Source: Marinibacterium profundimaris (GTDB lineage: Bacteria; Pseudomonadota; Alphaproteobacteria; Rhodobacterales; Rhodobacteraceae). From it: 64,000 bases of DNA. Both the position numbers and the translations under genes were made by a program. How positions within the stretch are numbered: position 1 is the stretch's first letter; the number at the start of each line of letters is the position of its first letter. The notes under the pieces are model-generated. The model saw only the letters and a list, made by a program, of their open reading frames with translations, was not told the DNA's origin and searched no databases. The stretch spans positions 62,001 through 126,000 of the forward strand of contig NZ_AQQR01000002.1 of the NCBI RefSeq assembly GCF_002210095.1, in the 5' to 3' direction. Positions 36,347 to 46,057 of this stretch are shown here, in pieces.

Positions 36347-37828
36347 TCACGCCTCCAGCGCGCGCCGCAGCATCTCCACGTCCTCGGCGATCTGCCCGTC
36401 TGTCAGCTTCAGCTCCTCGATCCGGCGCACCCCGTGCATCACCGTGGTGTGGTCGCGGCCGCCGAAGCGCCGTCCGATCTCGGGCAATGAGCGCGAGGTC
36501 AGCTGCTTGCACAGGTACATCGCGATCTGCCGTGGCCGGGCAAAGCTGCGCACCCGCTTGGGGCCGACGATATCGGAAATCCGGATGTTGTAGTAATCCG
36601 ACACCTTCCGCTGGATCTCCTCGATGGTGATCTTCCGCTCGGAAGCGCGCAGCACGTCGGCCAGGCAATCCTGCGTCAGGTCCATGTCGATCTCGCGCCC
36701 CACCAGCGAGGCGAAGGCGAACAGCCGCGTCAGCGCGCCTTCCAGCACCCGCACGTTGGTCGAGATTCTATGCGCCAGGAATTCCAGCACGCCGGGCGCG
36801 ATCTTCAGGTCCGGGTAGGTCGTGCGGTAATGCTGCACCTTGGTCTGCAGAATGCCCAGGCGAAGTTCGTAATCGGTCGGGTGCAGGTCCACGACCAGCC
36901 CGCATTGCAGGCGCGACTTCAGACGCTCTTCCAGGTCCTTGATCTCGCCCGGGGCCTGATCGGCCGAGATGATGATCTGCTTGTTCTGGTCCACCAGCGC
37001 GTTGAACGTGTGAAAGAATTCTTCCTGCGTCGAATCCTTGCCGGCGATGAACTGCACGTCATCCACCATCAGCACGTCGACCGAGCGGAAAAGATGCTTG
37101 AAATCCATCATGCGGCGCTCGCGCAGCGCCTGGACAAAACGGTACATGAACTGTTCGGCCGACAGGTACAGCACGTTCAGCTCGGGGTGTTTCGCCTGCA
37201 GTTCCCAGGCGATCGCGTGCATCAGGTGGGTCTTGCCGAGGCCTACGCCACCATAAAGCACCAGCGGGTTCAGCGTGACCACGCCGCCTTCCGAGACGCG
37301 GCGCGCCGCGGCATGGGCCAGCTCGTTCGGCTTGCCGACCACGAAGGTGTCGAAGGTGAAGCGCGCGTCCAGAGGGGCGGCCTGCAGATCCTCCAGTGCA
37401 TCGCTGCGCCCGGCGGTTGCCGGGGTCCGGTCCGAGGAACGATCCGCCTCGGCCATGGTACGCTCGTCCTGGCTGTTTGCGGACCGGGAGGCGGGCACGC
37501 CCTGGGTGCCGGGTGCGGCATCGCCGGACACCATCTCCTGCCGGGGCCGCGCCGCGGCGGCGGCTCGGCTGGCCGGTCGTCCTGCAAGGTTGGCGACCTC
37601 GAAGGTCACGCGCTGCACGCGCTCTCCCGAATTGTTCAGCTCGTACAGGATCAGGTCGCCGAAATTACGAAGAACGTAGTTTCCCGTGAAGGTGGTCGGA
37701 ACGGTGAATACTGCGACGCCGTCGTTCAGCTCTGCGAATTCAAGCGGCTCGATCCAATTCTTGTAATTGTTTTGCCCGATCGCCCTGAGCAGATTCTGAC
37801 GGAGTTGTCCCCACTTCTCTTGTGTCAT
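36347..37828 (-). CDS. dnaA: Chromosomal replication initiator DnaA
   Basis: The 493-residue protein has all DnaA domains: an N-terminal partner domain, a variable linker (about 85-160), and the AAA+ core with Walker A GGVGLGKTHLMHA and Walker B VLMVDDVQFIAG. The C-terminal DNA-binding domain carries the signature GRDHTTVMHG. The linker is rich in Ala, Arg and Ser. A perfect minus-strand TATAAT lies 22 bases before the start codon. It heads the dnaA-dnaN-recF group. Confidence 0.98.
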   Translation of the reverse strand: MTQEKWGQLRQNLLRAIGQNNYKNWIEPLEFAELNDGVAVFTVPTTFTGNYVLRNFGDLILYELNNSGERVQRVTFEVANLAGRPASRAAAAARPRQEMVSGDAAPGTQGVPASRSANSQDERTMAEADRSSDRTPATAGRSDALEDLQAAPLDARFTFDTFVVGKPNELAHAAARRVSEGGVVTLNPLVLYGGVGLGKTHLMHAIAWELQAKHPELNVLYLSAEQFMYRFVQALRERRMMDFKHLFRSVDVLMVDDVQFIAGKDSTQEEFFHTFNALVDQNKQIIISADQAPGEIKDLEERLKSRLQCGLVVDLHPTDYELRLGILQTKVQHYRTTYPDLKIAPGVLEFLAHRISTNVRVLEGALTRLFAFASLVGREIDMDLTQDCLADVLRASERKITIEEIQRKVSDYYNIRISDIVGPKRVRSFARPRQIAMYLCKQLTSRSLPEIGRRFGGRDHTTVMHGVRRIEELKLTDGQIAEDVEMLRRALEA

Positions 37829-38300
37829 TCGGTGCCTCGTAACATCCCGATTATAGTGGCTTTTTCAGCCTCTTCATGTCGTTGACCGGCGTCAGCCGGC
37901 GGCATTCACGACGCACGAGGGCACCCGGCGCTTTCCCTGCCAGAAAGCGCGGATGGTCCCTTGACGGGACAAATGGCAGCAGTGAGACTGGACCGACCGG
38001 CGAAGGAAGCCGGGCAGCCAGATCCATGGCACACACAGTATCAATGACAGGGCCGGCAAAAGCGCAGAGCAGCCTGCGCCGGTTCCGGCACATCTTCAAG
38101 GTCGTTGGATCGACCTGTCCGACATACGCAGCTTGAGCCTTATTTTTGCGTCCGGCCCGTTCGCTGCGACCTGTCCCCCCAGGCGAGTGAATCGCTGGAT
38201 CATAGGTAGCAATATGGCGGGTAAGGCGGCAATGAATCTCTTGCCTTGACTCCGGCCGGGGGGGCAAAGAATCTTAAAAATCTCGCCGATGGATAAAAAG
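37829..38300. other. Region upstream of dnaA, no gene seen
   Basis: The stretch between the dnaA start and the rpsT terminator holds the dnaA promoter at its left end. Short open frames here have no recognisable features. No DnaA box or paired TTAA CtrA-type site was found by eye. Confidence 0.5.
37850..37855 (-). promoter_or_regulatory. Candidate dnaA promoter -10 element
   Basis: The minus strand reads TATAAT at 37855-37850, a perfect -10 hexamer, 22 bases before the dnaA ATG. A small inverted repeat (GGCT, five bases, AGCC) fills the spacer upstream. No good -35 sequence was found, so the assignment rests on the -10 match and position. Confidence 0.45.
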
Positions 38301-38335
38301 AAAACAGGGCGCAGCCTGCGGCAACGCCCTGTTTT
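38301..38335 (-). terminator. Rho-independent terminator of rpsT
   Basis: AAAACAGGGCG (38301-38311) and CGCCCTGTTTT (38325-38335) form an 11-bp stem. On the minus strand the stem is followed by CTTTTTATCC. It lies 34 bases downstream of the rpsT stop. Confidence 0.92.
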
Positions 38336-38369
38336 CAAACATTAATTCTGATAGGCTTGCAGAAAAGCC

Positions 38370-38633
38370 TCAGGCCATCGCTTTGATGCGCGAGGACAGG
38401 CGGGACAATTTCCGGGCCGCGGTGTTCTTGTGGAAGACACCTTTGGTCACGCCGCGCATCAGCTCGGGCTGAGCGGCCTTGAACGCGGTCTGAGCGGCGC
38501 CCTGATCGCCCGATGCGATCGCCTCTTCGACCTTGCGCAGGTAGGTGCGGATCCGCGACCGGCGCGCCTTGTTCACGGCAAAGCGGGTTTCGTTCTGACG
38601 GGCGCGTTTCTTGGACTGGGGCGAATTTGCCAT
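38370..38633 (-). CDS. rpsT: 30S ribosomal protein S20
   Basis: The 87-residue basic protein starts [17 protein letters not shown] and ends [11 protein letters not shown], as S20 proteins do. It binds 16S rRNA in the lower body of the 30S subunit. GAAGGAAG lies upstream of the ATG. It is a single-gene unit ended by a clear terminator and lies upstream of dnaA, the usual place in Rhodobacteraceae. Confidence 0.98.
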   Translation of the reverse strand: MANSPQSKKRARQNETRFAVNKARRSRIRTYLRKVEEAIASGDQGAAQTAFKAAQPELMRGVTKGVFHKNTAARKLSRLSSRIKAMA

Positions 38634-38858
38634 GCGATCTGACTTCCTTCGTGTTTCTGTATTTCGGGTCTGCGTTTCGGTTGTATGCGTACGAATCTTG
38701 CACAAGACTGACCGACACGACTCTCCTTAAACGGGAATCACGGGAATCAAGCCTGAGCGGGCCGCACGCGCATGTATGACGGGCGTCTATAAGGCGACGC
38801 GCCGGAAATGAAAAGGGGAAACTGCGCCGCCCCGCCTCGCGGGGGCGGCACCGTTACG

Positions 38859-39635
38859 TCATTTGTCGCGGAACTGCGGTTCGCGCTTTTCGAGGAAGGC
38901 GGCCATGCCTTCTTTCTGATCCTCGGTTGCGAACAGCGAATGAAACACGCGGCGCTCGAACAGCAGCCCTTCCGACAGGGTCGTCTCGTACGAGCGGTTG
39001 ACCGATTCCTTGATCGCCAGCGTGGCGAATTTCGACTTCTCGGCGATCTTCTGGGCCGCGCCCTGGGCCTCTTCCATCAGCTTCTTGGCCGGCACCACGC
39101 GGCTGACCAGGCCGGCGCGCTCGGCCTCTTCGGCGGTCATGAAACGACCCGTCAGGTTCATGTCCATCGACTTGGACTTGCCCACGAACCGGGTGAGTCG
39201 CTGCGTCCCGCCCAGCCCGGCCATGACACCAAGGTTGATCTCGGGCTGGCCGAACTTGGCGTTTTCCGCGGCAATGATGAAATCGCAGGCCATCGCCAGC
39301 TCGCATCCGCCGCCAAGCGCATAGCCGGACACCGCCGCGATCACCGGCTTGCGAATCTTCTGCAGCCGTCTGTGCGGCGCGCCGAACAGGTCGGACGAGG
39401 CCACGTCGACAAAGCTCTGCTCGGACATCTCCTTGATATCCGCGCCCGCGGCAAAGGCCTTCTCCGATCCGGTGATGATCGACACCCGCACCTTCTCGTT
39501 GGCATCGCCCTCCTCGAGGGCGGTGCAGATCTCGTGAAGGACGACCTGGTTCAGCGCGTTCATCGCATCGGGGCGATTGATCTTGATGGTGCAGACATGG
39601 TCATCGATATCGACGATGATCGTTTCAAAAGCCAT
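38859..39635 (-). CDS. Enoyl-CoA hydratase
   Basis: The 258-residue protein is a crotonase-fold enoyl-CoA hydratase that adds water to trans-2-enoyl-CoA in fatty acid oxidation. Both catalytic glutamates are present: in [15 protein letters not shown] and in [20 protein letters not shown]. The oxyanion-hole motif [12 protein letters not shown] is also present. Start ATG 39635 gives the usual N-terminus MAFETIIV; a longer frame adds nine residues. It lies between rpsT and mutM, both on the same strand. Confidence 0.93.
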   Translation of the reverse strand: MAFETIIVDIDDHVCTIKINRPDAMNALNQVVLHEICTALEEGDANEKVRVSIITGSEKAFAAGADIKEMSEQSFVDVASSDLFGAPHRRLQKIRKPVIAAVSGYALGGGCELAMACDFIIAAENAKFGQPEINLGVMAGLGGTQRLTRFVGKSKSMDMNLTGRFMTAEEAERAGLVSRVVPAKKLMEEAQGAAQKIAEKSKFATLAIKESVNRSYETTLSEGLLFERRVFHSLFATEDQKEGMAAFLEKREPQFRDK

Positions 39636-39698
39636 GGGTTCGCTTTCGGCTGTTCCGTTCAAATCCGAAGCCTTAACACGCAGTGTCCGCTGTTCAAG

Positions 39699-40550
39699 CT
39701 ATCTTTGACAGGCCGCACAATAGAAGGACGACCGCCCCGATTGCACGATCCGCCGCACCGGCGCGGGGCACCCCGGGGTCCGGCAGGGCTGCCCCTCGCG
39801 GCCGTAAACGTCGAACGAATGCTGGAAATACCCAAGTTCCCCATCGGCTTGCCGGTAATCCCTGAGCGACGATCCCCCCGCCGCGATCGCCTCCTGCAGC
39901 ACGTTGCGGATCGCCGGAACCAGCGCCGCGACCCTCGGCGCCGCGATCTTGCCCGCCTTGCGCCGTGGCGACACCCTTGCCCGGAAAAGTGCCTCGCAGA
40001 CATAGATATTGCCCAGCCCGGCGACGATCCTCTGGTCCAGCAGCGCCGCCTTCACCGGCGTGTTGCGCCCCCTGAAGGCGGCGATCAGGTAGGATTCGTC
40101 GAACCGGTTGCCCAGCGGCTCCGGCCCCAGCGCGGCCAGCAGCTTGTGCGCCTCGGCCCCCGCCGTCGGCATCAGGTCCATCGCGCCGAACCGGCGCGGA
40201 TCGTTGAAGGTGATGCGCGCGCCATCGGCCATGTGAAACACCACGTGGTCGTGTTTCTCGGGCGCCGGGTGATCGTGCACGAAACGCCCCAGCGTATCGC
40301 CCGACACCACCATGCGCCCCGACATGCCAAGGTGAATCAGCAGCGTCTCGCCGCTGTCCAGATCGGCAAGGATGTATTTCGACCGCCGCCGCAGCTGCAG
40401 CACCCGCCGCCCGGTCAGCCGTTCGGCCATCCGCTCCGGAAAGGGCCAGCGCAGGTCCGGCCGGTTCACCTCGGCCCGCGCGATCGTCGCGCCCTCCATC
40501 ACCGGGGCCAGCCCGGTCCTCACGGTTTCCACCTCCGGCAATTCCGGCAT
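39699..40550 (-). CDS. mutM: Formamidopyrimidine-DNA glycosylase
   Basis: The 283-residue enzyme removes 8-oxoguanine and formamidopyrimidines from DNA. It begins [14 protein letters not shown], with the catalytic N-terminal proline and E3 after processing. It carries the helix-two-turn-helix region [12 protein letters not shown] and ends in the zinc finger [19 protein letters not shown] followed by FYCAACQR. It is divergent from ubiE, as in many alphaproteobacteria. Confidence 0.97.
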   Translation of the reverse strand: MPELPEVETVRTGLAPVMEGATIARAEVNRPDLRWPFPERMAERLTGRRVLQLRRRSKYILADLDSGETLLIHLGMSGRMVVSGDTLGRFVHDHPAPEKHDHVVFHMADGARITFNDPRRFGAMDLMPTAGAEAHKLLAALGPEPLGNRFDESYLIAAFRGRNTPVKAALLDQRIVAGLGNIYVCEALFRARVSPRRKAGKIAAPRVAALVPAIRNVLQEAIAAGGSSLRDYRQADGELGYFQHSFDVYGREGQPCRTPGCPAPVRRIVQSGRSSFYCAACQR

Positions 40551-40681
40551 TCGTCTTCCTTTCCCGGGCCTTTCGCCTCACCCGCATTGTGCCCGCGCGC
40601 AAGCGGCCTATAACGTCCCACAGCACCAGCAGCCTATATCAGGCCGCACCGACCCAAACGGCAAGGGCCCGCGATTCAGCC

Positions 40682-41434
40682 ATGACCCAGGACGACACCA
40701 ACACCACCCATTTCGGGTTCCAGGACATCCCCGAGGCCGACAAGAAGGGCCGGGTTCAGGGCGTCTTCAATTCCGTGGCGTCGCGCTACGACGTGATGAA
40801 CGACCTGATGAGCGCGGGCATCCACCGCATCTGGAAGGATGCGATGATGGACTGGCTCGCCCCGCGACCCGGGCAGAAACTGCTCGACGTGGCCGGCGGC
40901 ACCGGCGACATCGCCTTCCGCTTCCTCAAGCGCGCCGGGTCGGGCCACGCCACCGTTCTCGACATGACCGAACCCATGCTTATCGAAGGCCAGAAACGCG
41001 CCGAGGCCGAGGACATGGCCGACAGCCTCGACTGGGTCGTCGGCGACGCCATGGCGCTGCCTTTCCCCGACAACACCTTCGATGTCTACACGATCTCCTT
41101 CGGCATCCGGAACGTGACCCGCCCGCAAGAGGCCCTGGCCGAGGCCTTCCGCGTGCTGAAGCCCGGCGGCCGTCTGATGGTGCTGGAATTCTCGCGTATT
41201 CCCAACGACATGCTGCAAAAGGCCTATGACCTCTACAGCTTCAACGTCATCCCCGAGATCGGCCGCGTCGTGGCCGACGACCGCGACAGCTATCAGTATC
41301 TCGTCGAATCGATCCGCAAGTTCCCGGACCAAGACACCTTCCTGCAGATGATCCGCGACGCCGGCTTCGAACAGGCCAAGTACCGCAACCTGTCGATGGG
41401 CATTGCCGTGCTCCATTCCGGCTGGAAGATCTGA
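40682..41434 (+). CDS. ubiE: Ubiquinone/menaquinone C-methyltransferase UbiE
   Basis: The 250-residue methyltransferase performs the C-methylation step in ubiquinone synthesis with S-adenosylmethionine. Motif I is [16 protein letters not shown]. The family signatures [16 protein letters not shown] and [20 protein letters not shown] (in two parts) and the end [13 protein letters not shown] are clear. The ATG at 40682 gives the normal length. ubiB follows four bases after the stop. Confidence 0.97.
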   Translation: MTQDDTNTTHFGFQDIPEADKKGRVQGVFNSVASRYDVMNDLMSAGIHRIWKDAMMDWLAPRPGQKLLDVAGGTGDIAFRFLKRAGSGHATVLDMTEPMLIEGQKRAEAEDMADSLDWVVGDAMALPFPDNTFDVYTISFGIRNVTRPQEALAEAFRVLKPGGRLMVLEFSRIPNDMLQKAYDLYSFNVIPEIGRVVADDRDSYQYLVESIRKFPDQDTFLQMIRDAGFEQAKYRNLSMGIAVLHSGWKI

Positions 41435-41438
41435 GCCG

Positions 41439-42968
41439 TTGCGCGGTCCCCACAATATCTGGCGCCTGATCCGAACCGGCGCCACGCTCGAACGCTCGGG
41501 CGCCATGCGCCTCGTGCTCGATGCCTTCGAGGCGCCGCGCGCCCTGCGCATCCTCGCCCGCGTGCTGGGCTGGCCGTTCCAGTGGCTCGGCTATCCCGGC
41601 GATCCCGCGATGCCGCCCCTCACCCGCGCGCTGACCGCGCTGGGGCCGGCCTACATCAAGTTCGGCCAGATCCTGTCGACCCGGCCGGACGTGGTCGGCG
41701 ACGAGCTGGCGACACAGCTGCGCGTCCTGCAGGATCAGCTGCCGCCCTTCCCCGCCTCGGTCGCCCGGGCCACGATCGCGCGCGAGCTGGGCGTGGACCC
41801 GGATGCCGCCTTCCTCGAATTCTCCGAACCGATCGCCGCGGCCTCCATCGCCCAGGTCCACAAGGCGCGGCTCGCCTCCACCGGAGAGGCCGTCGCCGTC
41901 AAGGTGCTGCGCCCGGGGATCGAACGCGCCTTCCGCAAGGATGTCGACGCCTTCTACCTCGCCGCGCGGATCGTGGATCTCTTCGCGCCCGGCGCCCGCC
42001 GCCTGCGGCCGATGGAGGTGATCGAACATTTCGACGGCGTGGTCCGCGGAGAGCTCGACCTGCGGCTCGAATCCGCGGCCGCCAGCGAATTCGCCGCCAC
42101 CACGAAGGAAGACGAGGGCTTTCGCGTGCCGCCGATCATCTGGCACCTGTCGGGCCGCCGGGTCATGACGCTGGGCTGGGCCGACGGCCTGGCCCTGGGC
42201 GACAACGACGCGCTGGACGCCGCCGGGCTGGACCGCGTGCGGCTGTCGCACAACGTGCTGAAACTGTTCCTGCAGCACGCCCTGCGCGACGGCTATTTCC
42301 ACGCCGACATGCACCAGGGCAACCTGAAGGTCGCGTCCAACGGTGACATCATCGCCTATGATTTCGGGATCATGGGCCATATCGACGAATACACCCGCCG
42401 GGTCTATGCCGAGATCCTCTATGGCTTCGTGCGCAAGGATTACAAGCGCGTCGCCGAGGTGCATTTCGAAGCCGGCTATGTCCCCGCCCACCAGGATGTC
42501 GACGAATTCGCCCGCGCCCTGCGCGCGGTGGGAGAGCCGATCTTCGGCATGGACGCCACCCGCATCTCGATGTCGCGCGTGCTGGCCTATCTCTTCGAGG
42601 TCACCGAACGTTTCGGCATGGAAACCCGGACCGAACTGATCCTGCTGCAGCGCACCATGGTCGTGGTCGAGGGCGTGGCGCGCTCGCTCAACCCGCATGT
42701 GAACATCTGGGATGTGACCGGCCCGATCGTGACGGATTACATCCGCACCCATGTCGGCCCCCGCGCGCTGATGACGGACCTGGCCCAGACGGCCCGCGTC
42801 CTGACCCGCTTCGGCCCCCAGCTGCCCCGCCTGGTCGAAGGCCTGCTCATCGCCCAGAACAACCCGCCGCCCGAACCGCCCCGCCTGAAGCGCTGGATGC
42901 TGGCCTCGGGTCTGGGCGGCGCCGTGCTGGGCGCGCTGATCGTGCTGGCCGCCGAAGCCCTGCTCTGA
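41439..42968 (+). CDS. ubiB: UbiB-family kinase-like protein for ubiquinone synthesis
   Basis: The 509-residue protein is UbiB, an atypical kinase-like ATPase needed for ubiquinone production. The KxGQ motif (AYIKFGQILSTRPD), the nucleotide-binding lysine region (AVAVKVLRPG), the catalytic-loop-like HADMHQGN and the YDFGIMG metal motif are present. Two C-terminal hydrophobic segments end the protein. The start is TTG at 41439, just after the ubiE stop, because relatives begin with RGPHNIWRLIRTGAT; no ATG fits. Confidence 0.95.
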   Translation: MRGPHNIWRLIRTGATLERSGAMRLVLDAFEAPRALRILARVLGWPFQWLGYPGDPAMPPLTRALTALGPAYIKFGQILSTRPDVVGDELATQLRVLQDQLPPFPASVARATIARELGVDPDAAFLEFSEPIAAASIAQVHKARLASTGEAVAVKVLRPGIERAFRKDVDAFYLAARIVDLFAPGARRLRPMEVIEHFDGVVRGELDLRLESAAASEFAATTKEDEGFRVPPIIWHLSGRRVMTLGWADGLALGDNDALDAAGLDRVRLSHNVLKLFLQHALRDGYFHADMHQGNLKVASNGDIIAYDFGIMGHIDEYTRRVYAEILYGFVRKDYKRVAEVHFEAGYVPAHQDVDEFARALRAVGEPIFGMDATRISMSRVLAYLFEVTERFGMETRTELILLQRTMVVVEGVARSLNPHVNIWDVTGPIVTDYIRTHVGPRALMTDLAQTARVLTRFGPQLPRLVEGLLIAQNNPPPEPPRLKRWMLASGLGGAVLGALIVLAAEALL

Positions 42969-43080
42969 CCGGCATCGCCCTCCCCGGGGCGGCGCCACGG
43001 CCCCGGGCGAATGCGGCCCCCCGCGTGGCCCAAACCCTAACGACTCGTAAATTCGACTCTGTAACCCCTTGAAAACCCAA

Positions 43081-43120
43081 AGGGCGGCTCCTGTCCCACG
43101 CGTGGGACACGCACCGCCCT
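43081..43120. terminator. Nested palindrome between convergent ubiB and thiolase genes
   Basis: AGGGCGG (43081-43087) and CCGCCCT (43114-43120) enclose the perfect 18-bp palindrome at 43092-43109 (TGTCCCAC, GC, GTGGGACA). It lies between two convergent genes and is likely a bidirectional terminator, though it has no long T-run. Confidence 0.55.
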
Positions 43121-43136
43121 CATGTCTTCTTCTTGG

Positions 43137-43178
43137 CCTAAATACCTCCGGGGGCTCCGGGGGCAGAGCCTCCGGCCG
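43137..43178. repeat. GC-rich intergenic element after the thiolase gene
   Basis: TTGGCCTAAATACCTCCGGG is followed by a G- and C-rich hairpin with GGCTCCGG and CCGGAGG-like arms. Elements of this look are common downstream of genes in Rhodobacteraceae (from memory); only this copy was noticed in the window. Confidence 0.4.
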
Positions 43179-43182
43179 GAAA

Positions 43183-44358
43183 TCAGAGCCGCTCGATGGC
43201 CAGGGCGATCCCCTGCCCGCCCCCGATACACATGGTGATCAGGGCCTTCGACCCACCGATCCGCTCCAGCTCGTACAGCGCCTTGACGGTGATGATCGCC
43301 CCCGTGGCCCCCACCGGATGCCCCAGCGCGATGGCCCCGCCATTCGGGTTCACCTTCGCGGTGTCCAGCCCCAGCTCGCGGTTCACCGCGATCGCCTGCG
43401 CGGCGAAGGCCTCGTTCGATTCGATCACGTCGAAATCGCCCGCGCTCAGGCCCGTCTTCTCCAGCAGCTTGCGCACCGCCGGGATCGGGCCCACGCCCAT
43501 CACCTCGGGCCGCACGCCGGCATGGGCATAGCCCAGCACCCGCGCCTTCGGCTTCAACCCGGCCTTCTCGGCCGCCTCCGCCGTGGCGAAAACCAGCGCC
43601 GCCGCGCCGTCATTGATGCCGCTGGCATTGCCCGCCGTCACGGTGCCGTCCTTCTTGAAGACCGGCCTCAGGCTGCCCAGCTTCTCCATCGAGGTCTGCT
43701 TTGGATGCTCGTCGACCATGAAATCGACCTCGTCCCGCTTCACGCGGATCTTCACCGGGGTGATCTGGCTCTCGAACCGCCCGTCCGCCTGCGCCGCCGC
43801 CGTCCGTTCCTGCGAGGTCATGGCAAAGGCGTCCTGGTCCTCGCGGGTGATCTGATGCTCGGTCGCGACATTCTCGGCGGTGACACCCATGTGCCCAGTT
43901 CCGAAGGGGCAGTTCAGCGCGCCCAGCATCATGTCGAGCGACTTGATATCGCCCATCTTCTGGCCCCAGCGCGCCTGCGGCATGATGTAGGGGCTGCGCG
44001 ACATCGATTCGGCGCCGCCCGCCAGGGCGAACTCGGCATCGCCCAGCATCAGCGACTGCACCGCCGACACGATCGCCTGCGCGCCCGAACCGCACAGCCG
44101 GTTCACGTTCATCGCCGGCGTCCCCTCGGGGATGCCCGCCTGCATCGACGCCACGCGGGACAGGTACATGTCGCGCGGTTCAGTGTTGATCACGTGGCCA
44201 AAGACCACGTGCCCGATCTGGCCGCCCTCGACGCCGGACCGCTCCAGGGCGGCCTCGGCGGCCACGGTGGCCAGGTCGATCGGCGCGGTGGAAGCCAGCG
44301 CGCCCCCGAAGGTGCCGATGGCGGTGCGGGCCCCGTCGAGCAAAACGATATCGGTCAT
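43183..44358 (-). CDS. Beta-ketothiolase (acetyl-CoA acetyltransferase family)
   Basis: The 391-residue enzyme is a thiolase that condenses or cleaves acyl-CoA units. Nucleophile cysteine lies in NRLCGSGAQA near residue 88. The active-site asparagine and histidine regions are NEAFAAQA and GGAIALGHPVGATGA, and the second cysteine is in CIGGGQG. It could serve polyhydroxybutyrate synthesis (BktB/PhaA type) or fatty acid oxidation. ATG 44358 has GAGGGAG eight bases upstream. Its substrate range cannot be read from the sequence. Confidence 0.93.
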   Translation of the reverse strand: MTDIVLLDGARTAIGTFGGALASTAPIDLATVAAEAALERSGVEGGQIGHVVFGHVINTEPRDMYLSRVASMQAGIPEGTPAMNVNRLCGSGAQAIVSAVQSLMLGDAEFALAGGAESMSRSPYIMPQARWGQKMGDIKSLDMMLGALNCPFGTGHMGVTAENVATEHQITREDQDAFAMTSQERTAAAQADGRFESQITPVKIRVKRDEVDFMVDEHPKQTSMEKLGSLRPVFKKDGTVTAGNASGINDGAAALVFATAEAAEKAGLKPKARVLGYAHAGVRPEVMGVGPIPAVRKLLEKTGLSAGDFDVIESNEAFAAQAIAVNRELGLDTAKVNPNGGAIALGHPVGATGAIITVKALYELERIGGSKALITMCIGGGQGIALAIERL

Positions 44359-44450
44359 GGAATTCTCCCTCTTTCGTGTCACGTGCCGTCACGCGTCATG
44401 ACTCTCGGGAGACACTATGCCGGCCCTGTGCCCGGCCGTCACCCGCGCCG

Positions 44451-45179
44451 CTACGGCACGAGCGGCTGGCGTCCGTCGTCCTTCAGGCTCCAGAGGCTGT
44501 CACCCTCGATCACCGCCGCGTGCAGCGGCCGGCCATATCCCGCCCCACCGTCCAGATCGACGCGGTTGCCGAAATGGGTGTGGTCCTCCAGCGCTGTATG
44601 GCCATGGATCACCAGCCAGGGATGCGCCTCCTCGAATTCAAGGAACGGGCCCCGGATCCAGACGAGGTCTTCCTCGTCCTGCGCCGAAAGCGGCACGCCG
44701 GGCCGGATACCTGCGTGGACGAACAGCTTGCCGTCGCGCTCCAGCGTCAGATCGCGGGAGGCCAGGAAATCCACATGCGCCTCGGGCACGGCGTCCCGCG
44801 CGGCGGCATGGATCGCGGCGATGTCGCCGTCTTCCACCCCCTCGACGCCGTAGGAGGCCAGCGTCGCCATCCCGCCCAGCGCGGGATGCAGCCAGCCCTT
44901 GCCGGACAGGATATTGGCATCGTGCTGGTCGGCCTGGCGCAGGAAGCGGCAGAACATCCGGTCGTGGTTGCCGCGCAGCACGTGCCAGGGCCGGCCCCCG
45001 GCCACCCCGTCCATCAGCGCCTGGATCACGCCCCGGCTGTCCGGGCCGCGATCCACGTAATCGCCGAGAAAGATGATCTCGGCCTCGGGGCCGCCATCGG
45101 CGGCGATCTGATCCAGAACCTTGTCGAATTCGGATTTCTGCCCGTGGACATCGCCCACGGCATAAAGCGGCTGTGTCAT
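44451..45179 (-). CDS. PPP-family metallophosphatase
   Basis: The 242-residue protein has the three metal-binding motifs of serine/threonine PPP-type phosphatases: GDVHG (residues 9-13), GDYVDRGPDS and RGNHD. A histidine in HAG and one in VIHGHT complete the site. It is short, like bacterial PrpA/PrpB or symmetric tetraphosphatase relatives. Targets could be phosphoproteins or dinucleotides. It lies alone between the thiolase and the cupin gene on the same strand. Confidence 0.88.
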   Translation of the reverse strand: MTQPLYAVGDVHGQKSEFDKVLDQIAADGGPEAEIIFLGDYVDRGPDSRGVIQALMDGVAGGRPWHVLRGNHDRMFCRFLRQADQHDANILSGKGWLHPALGGMATLASYGVEGVEDGDIAAIHAAARDAVPEAHVDFLASRDLTLERDGKLFVHAGIRPGVPLSAQDEEDLVWIRGPFLEFEEAHPWLVIHGHTALEDHTHFGNRVDLDGGAGYGRPLHAAVIEGDSLWSLKDDGRQPLVP

Positions 45180-45281
45180 GCAGAGGAGCTAACCCGCCGC
45201 GCCACGGAAGAAAAGCCGCCGCCGCGTCGCAGCGCGAGATTTCCCGCACGCGCCCCGGGTCCCGGCGCGGCGCCCGTGGTC

Positions 45282-45899
45282 TCAGGCGGCGAAGGCGCCC
45301 TGCCCGTCATGCACACGGTAGCTTTCCTTGCCGATCTCCCCGCTCCAGCGCCAGAGCGCCACGACACCCTCGGGGCCGGTTTCGCAGGCATGGGGCAGGT
45401 AGGTCGTGTGGTGCACGTAATCGCCCGGCAGCAGCAGGCGCTGTCGCTCTCCGGCGGTCCAGGTCGCGGCGCCGGCGATGATGACATAGGTTTCCTCGGC
45501 CGCGTGGGAATGCAGCCCGTAGCGGGTGTTGGGCTTCTGGTAATACAGCCCCGCGCGCAGGTGATCGCAGCGGAACGCCTGCTCGGGACCCAGCAGGTCG
45601 GCCACGACATAGGGGCTGAGCGCGGCCAGGTCCGGGGTGCGGGAGGCATAGGTTTCCGGCGCCCAGCCCAGAACGTCGTGGGCTTCGAGCGCGGCCTGGG
45701 CCACCGGCATCGCCGAGGTGCCCAGAAGGTCGCGGATCGCACTGTCAGCGCCGCAATCCGAGCCCTGCAGCCAGAGATCCTGCGGAAGGGTCTTCAGAAC
45801 CACCGCAAGGGCCGCGCCATCGGCCCGGCCCTCGGCTTCGAACACCCGGGCCATTTCATCGACGAAAGAAGACAGTGCATGGACCATGGCCCGCTCCAC
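45282..45899 (-). CDS. Cupin protein, candidate DMSP lyase (DddQ/DddL-like)
   Basis: The 205-residue protein has an N-terminal helical part and a C-terminal cupin. Motif 1 reads HSHAAEETY with H130, H132, E136 and Y138; motif 2 is PGDYVHHTTYLPHA with H170 as the likely fourth ligand. This arrangement, including the tyrosine after the glutamate, is that of the dimethylsulfoniopropionate lyases DddL/DddQ/DddW, which make dimethyl sulfide and acrylate in marine Roseobacters. A second ATG at 45887 has a better ribosome-binding sequence (GGAGCGG). Family membership is likely but the activity is unproven. Confidence 0.65.
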   Translation of the reverse strand: MERAMVHALSSFVDEMARVFEAEGRADGAALAVVLKTLPQDLWLQGSDCGADSAIRDLLGTSAMPVAQAALEAHDVLGWAPETYASRTPDLAALSPYVVADLLGPEQAFRCDHLRAGLYYQKPNTRYGLHSHAAEETYVIIAGAATWTAGERQRLLLPGDYVHHTTYLPHACETGPEGVVALWRWSGEIGKESYRVHDGQGAFAA

Positions 45900-46057
45900 C
45901 GAAAAAGAAATCGTGGGCGGATCATGACGCGGTCGGGCCGCGGGATCTTTTCATCCGGCGACCCGGATCTGGTCGCTTTTTTGCACCGATTGGTCCGTTT
46001 CCGCCCCGATCAGCCGTTTTCAGACTTCGCCGGGCCGGGGCGCGCCGTGCGCGCCGT

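Noticed and set aside
33661-36630. 989-codon plus-strand frame
   Set aside because: It covers recF, dnaN and the gap in the antisense direction and carries no motif.
37876-38136. 86-codon frame upstream of dnaA
   Set aside because: It has no ribosome-binding site or family similarity and covers the dnaA promoter region.
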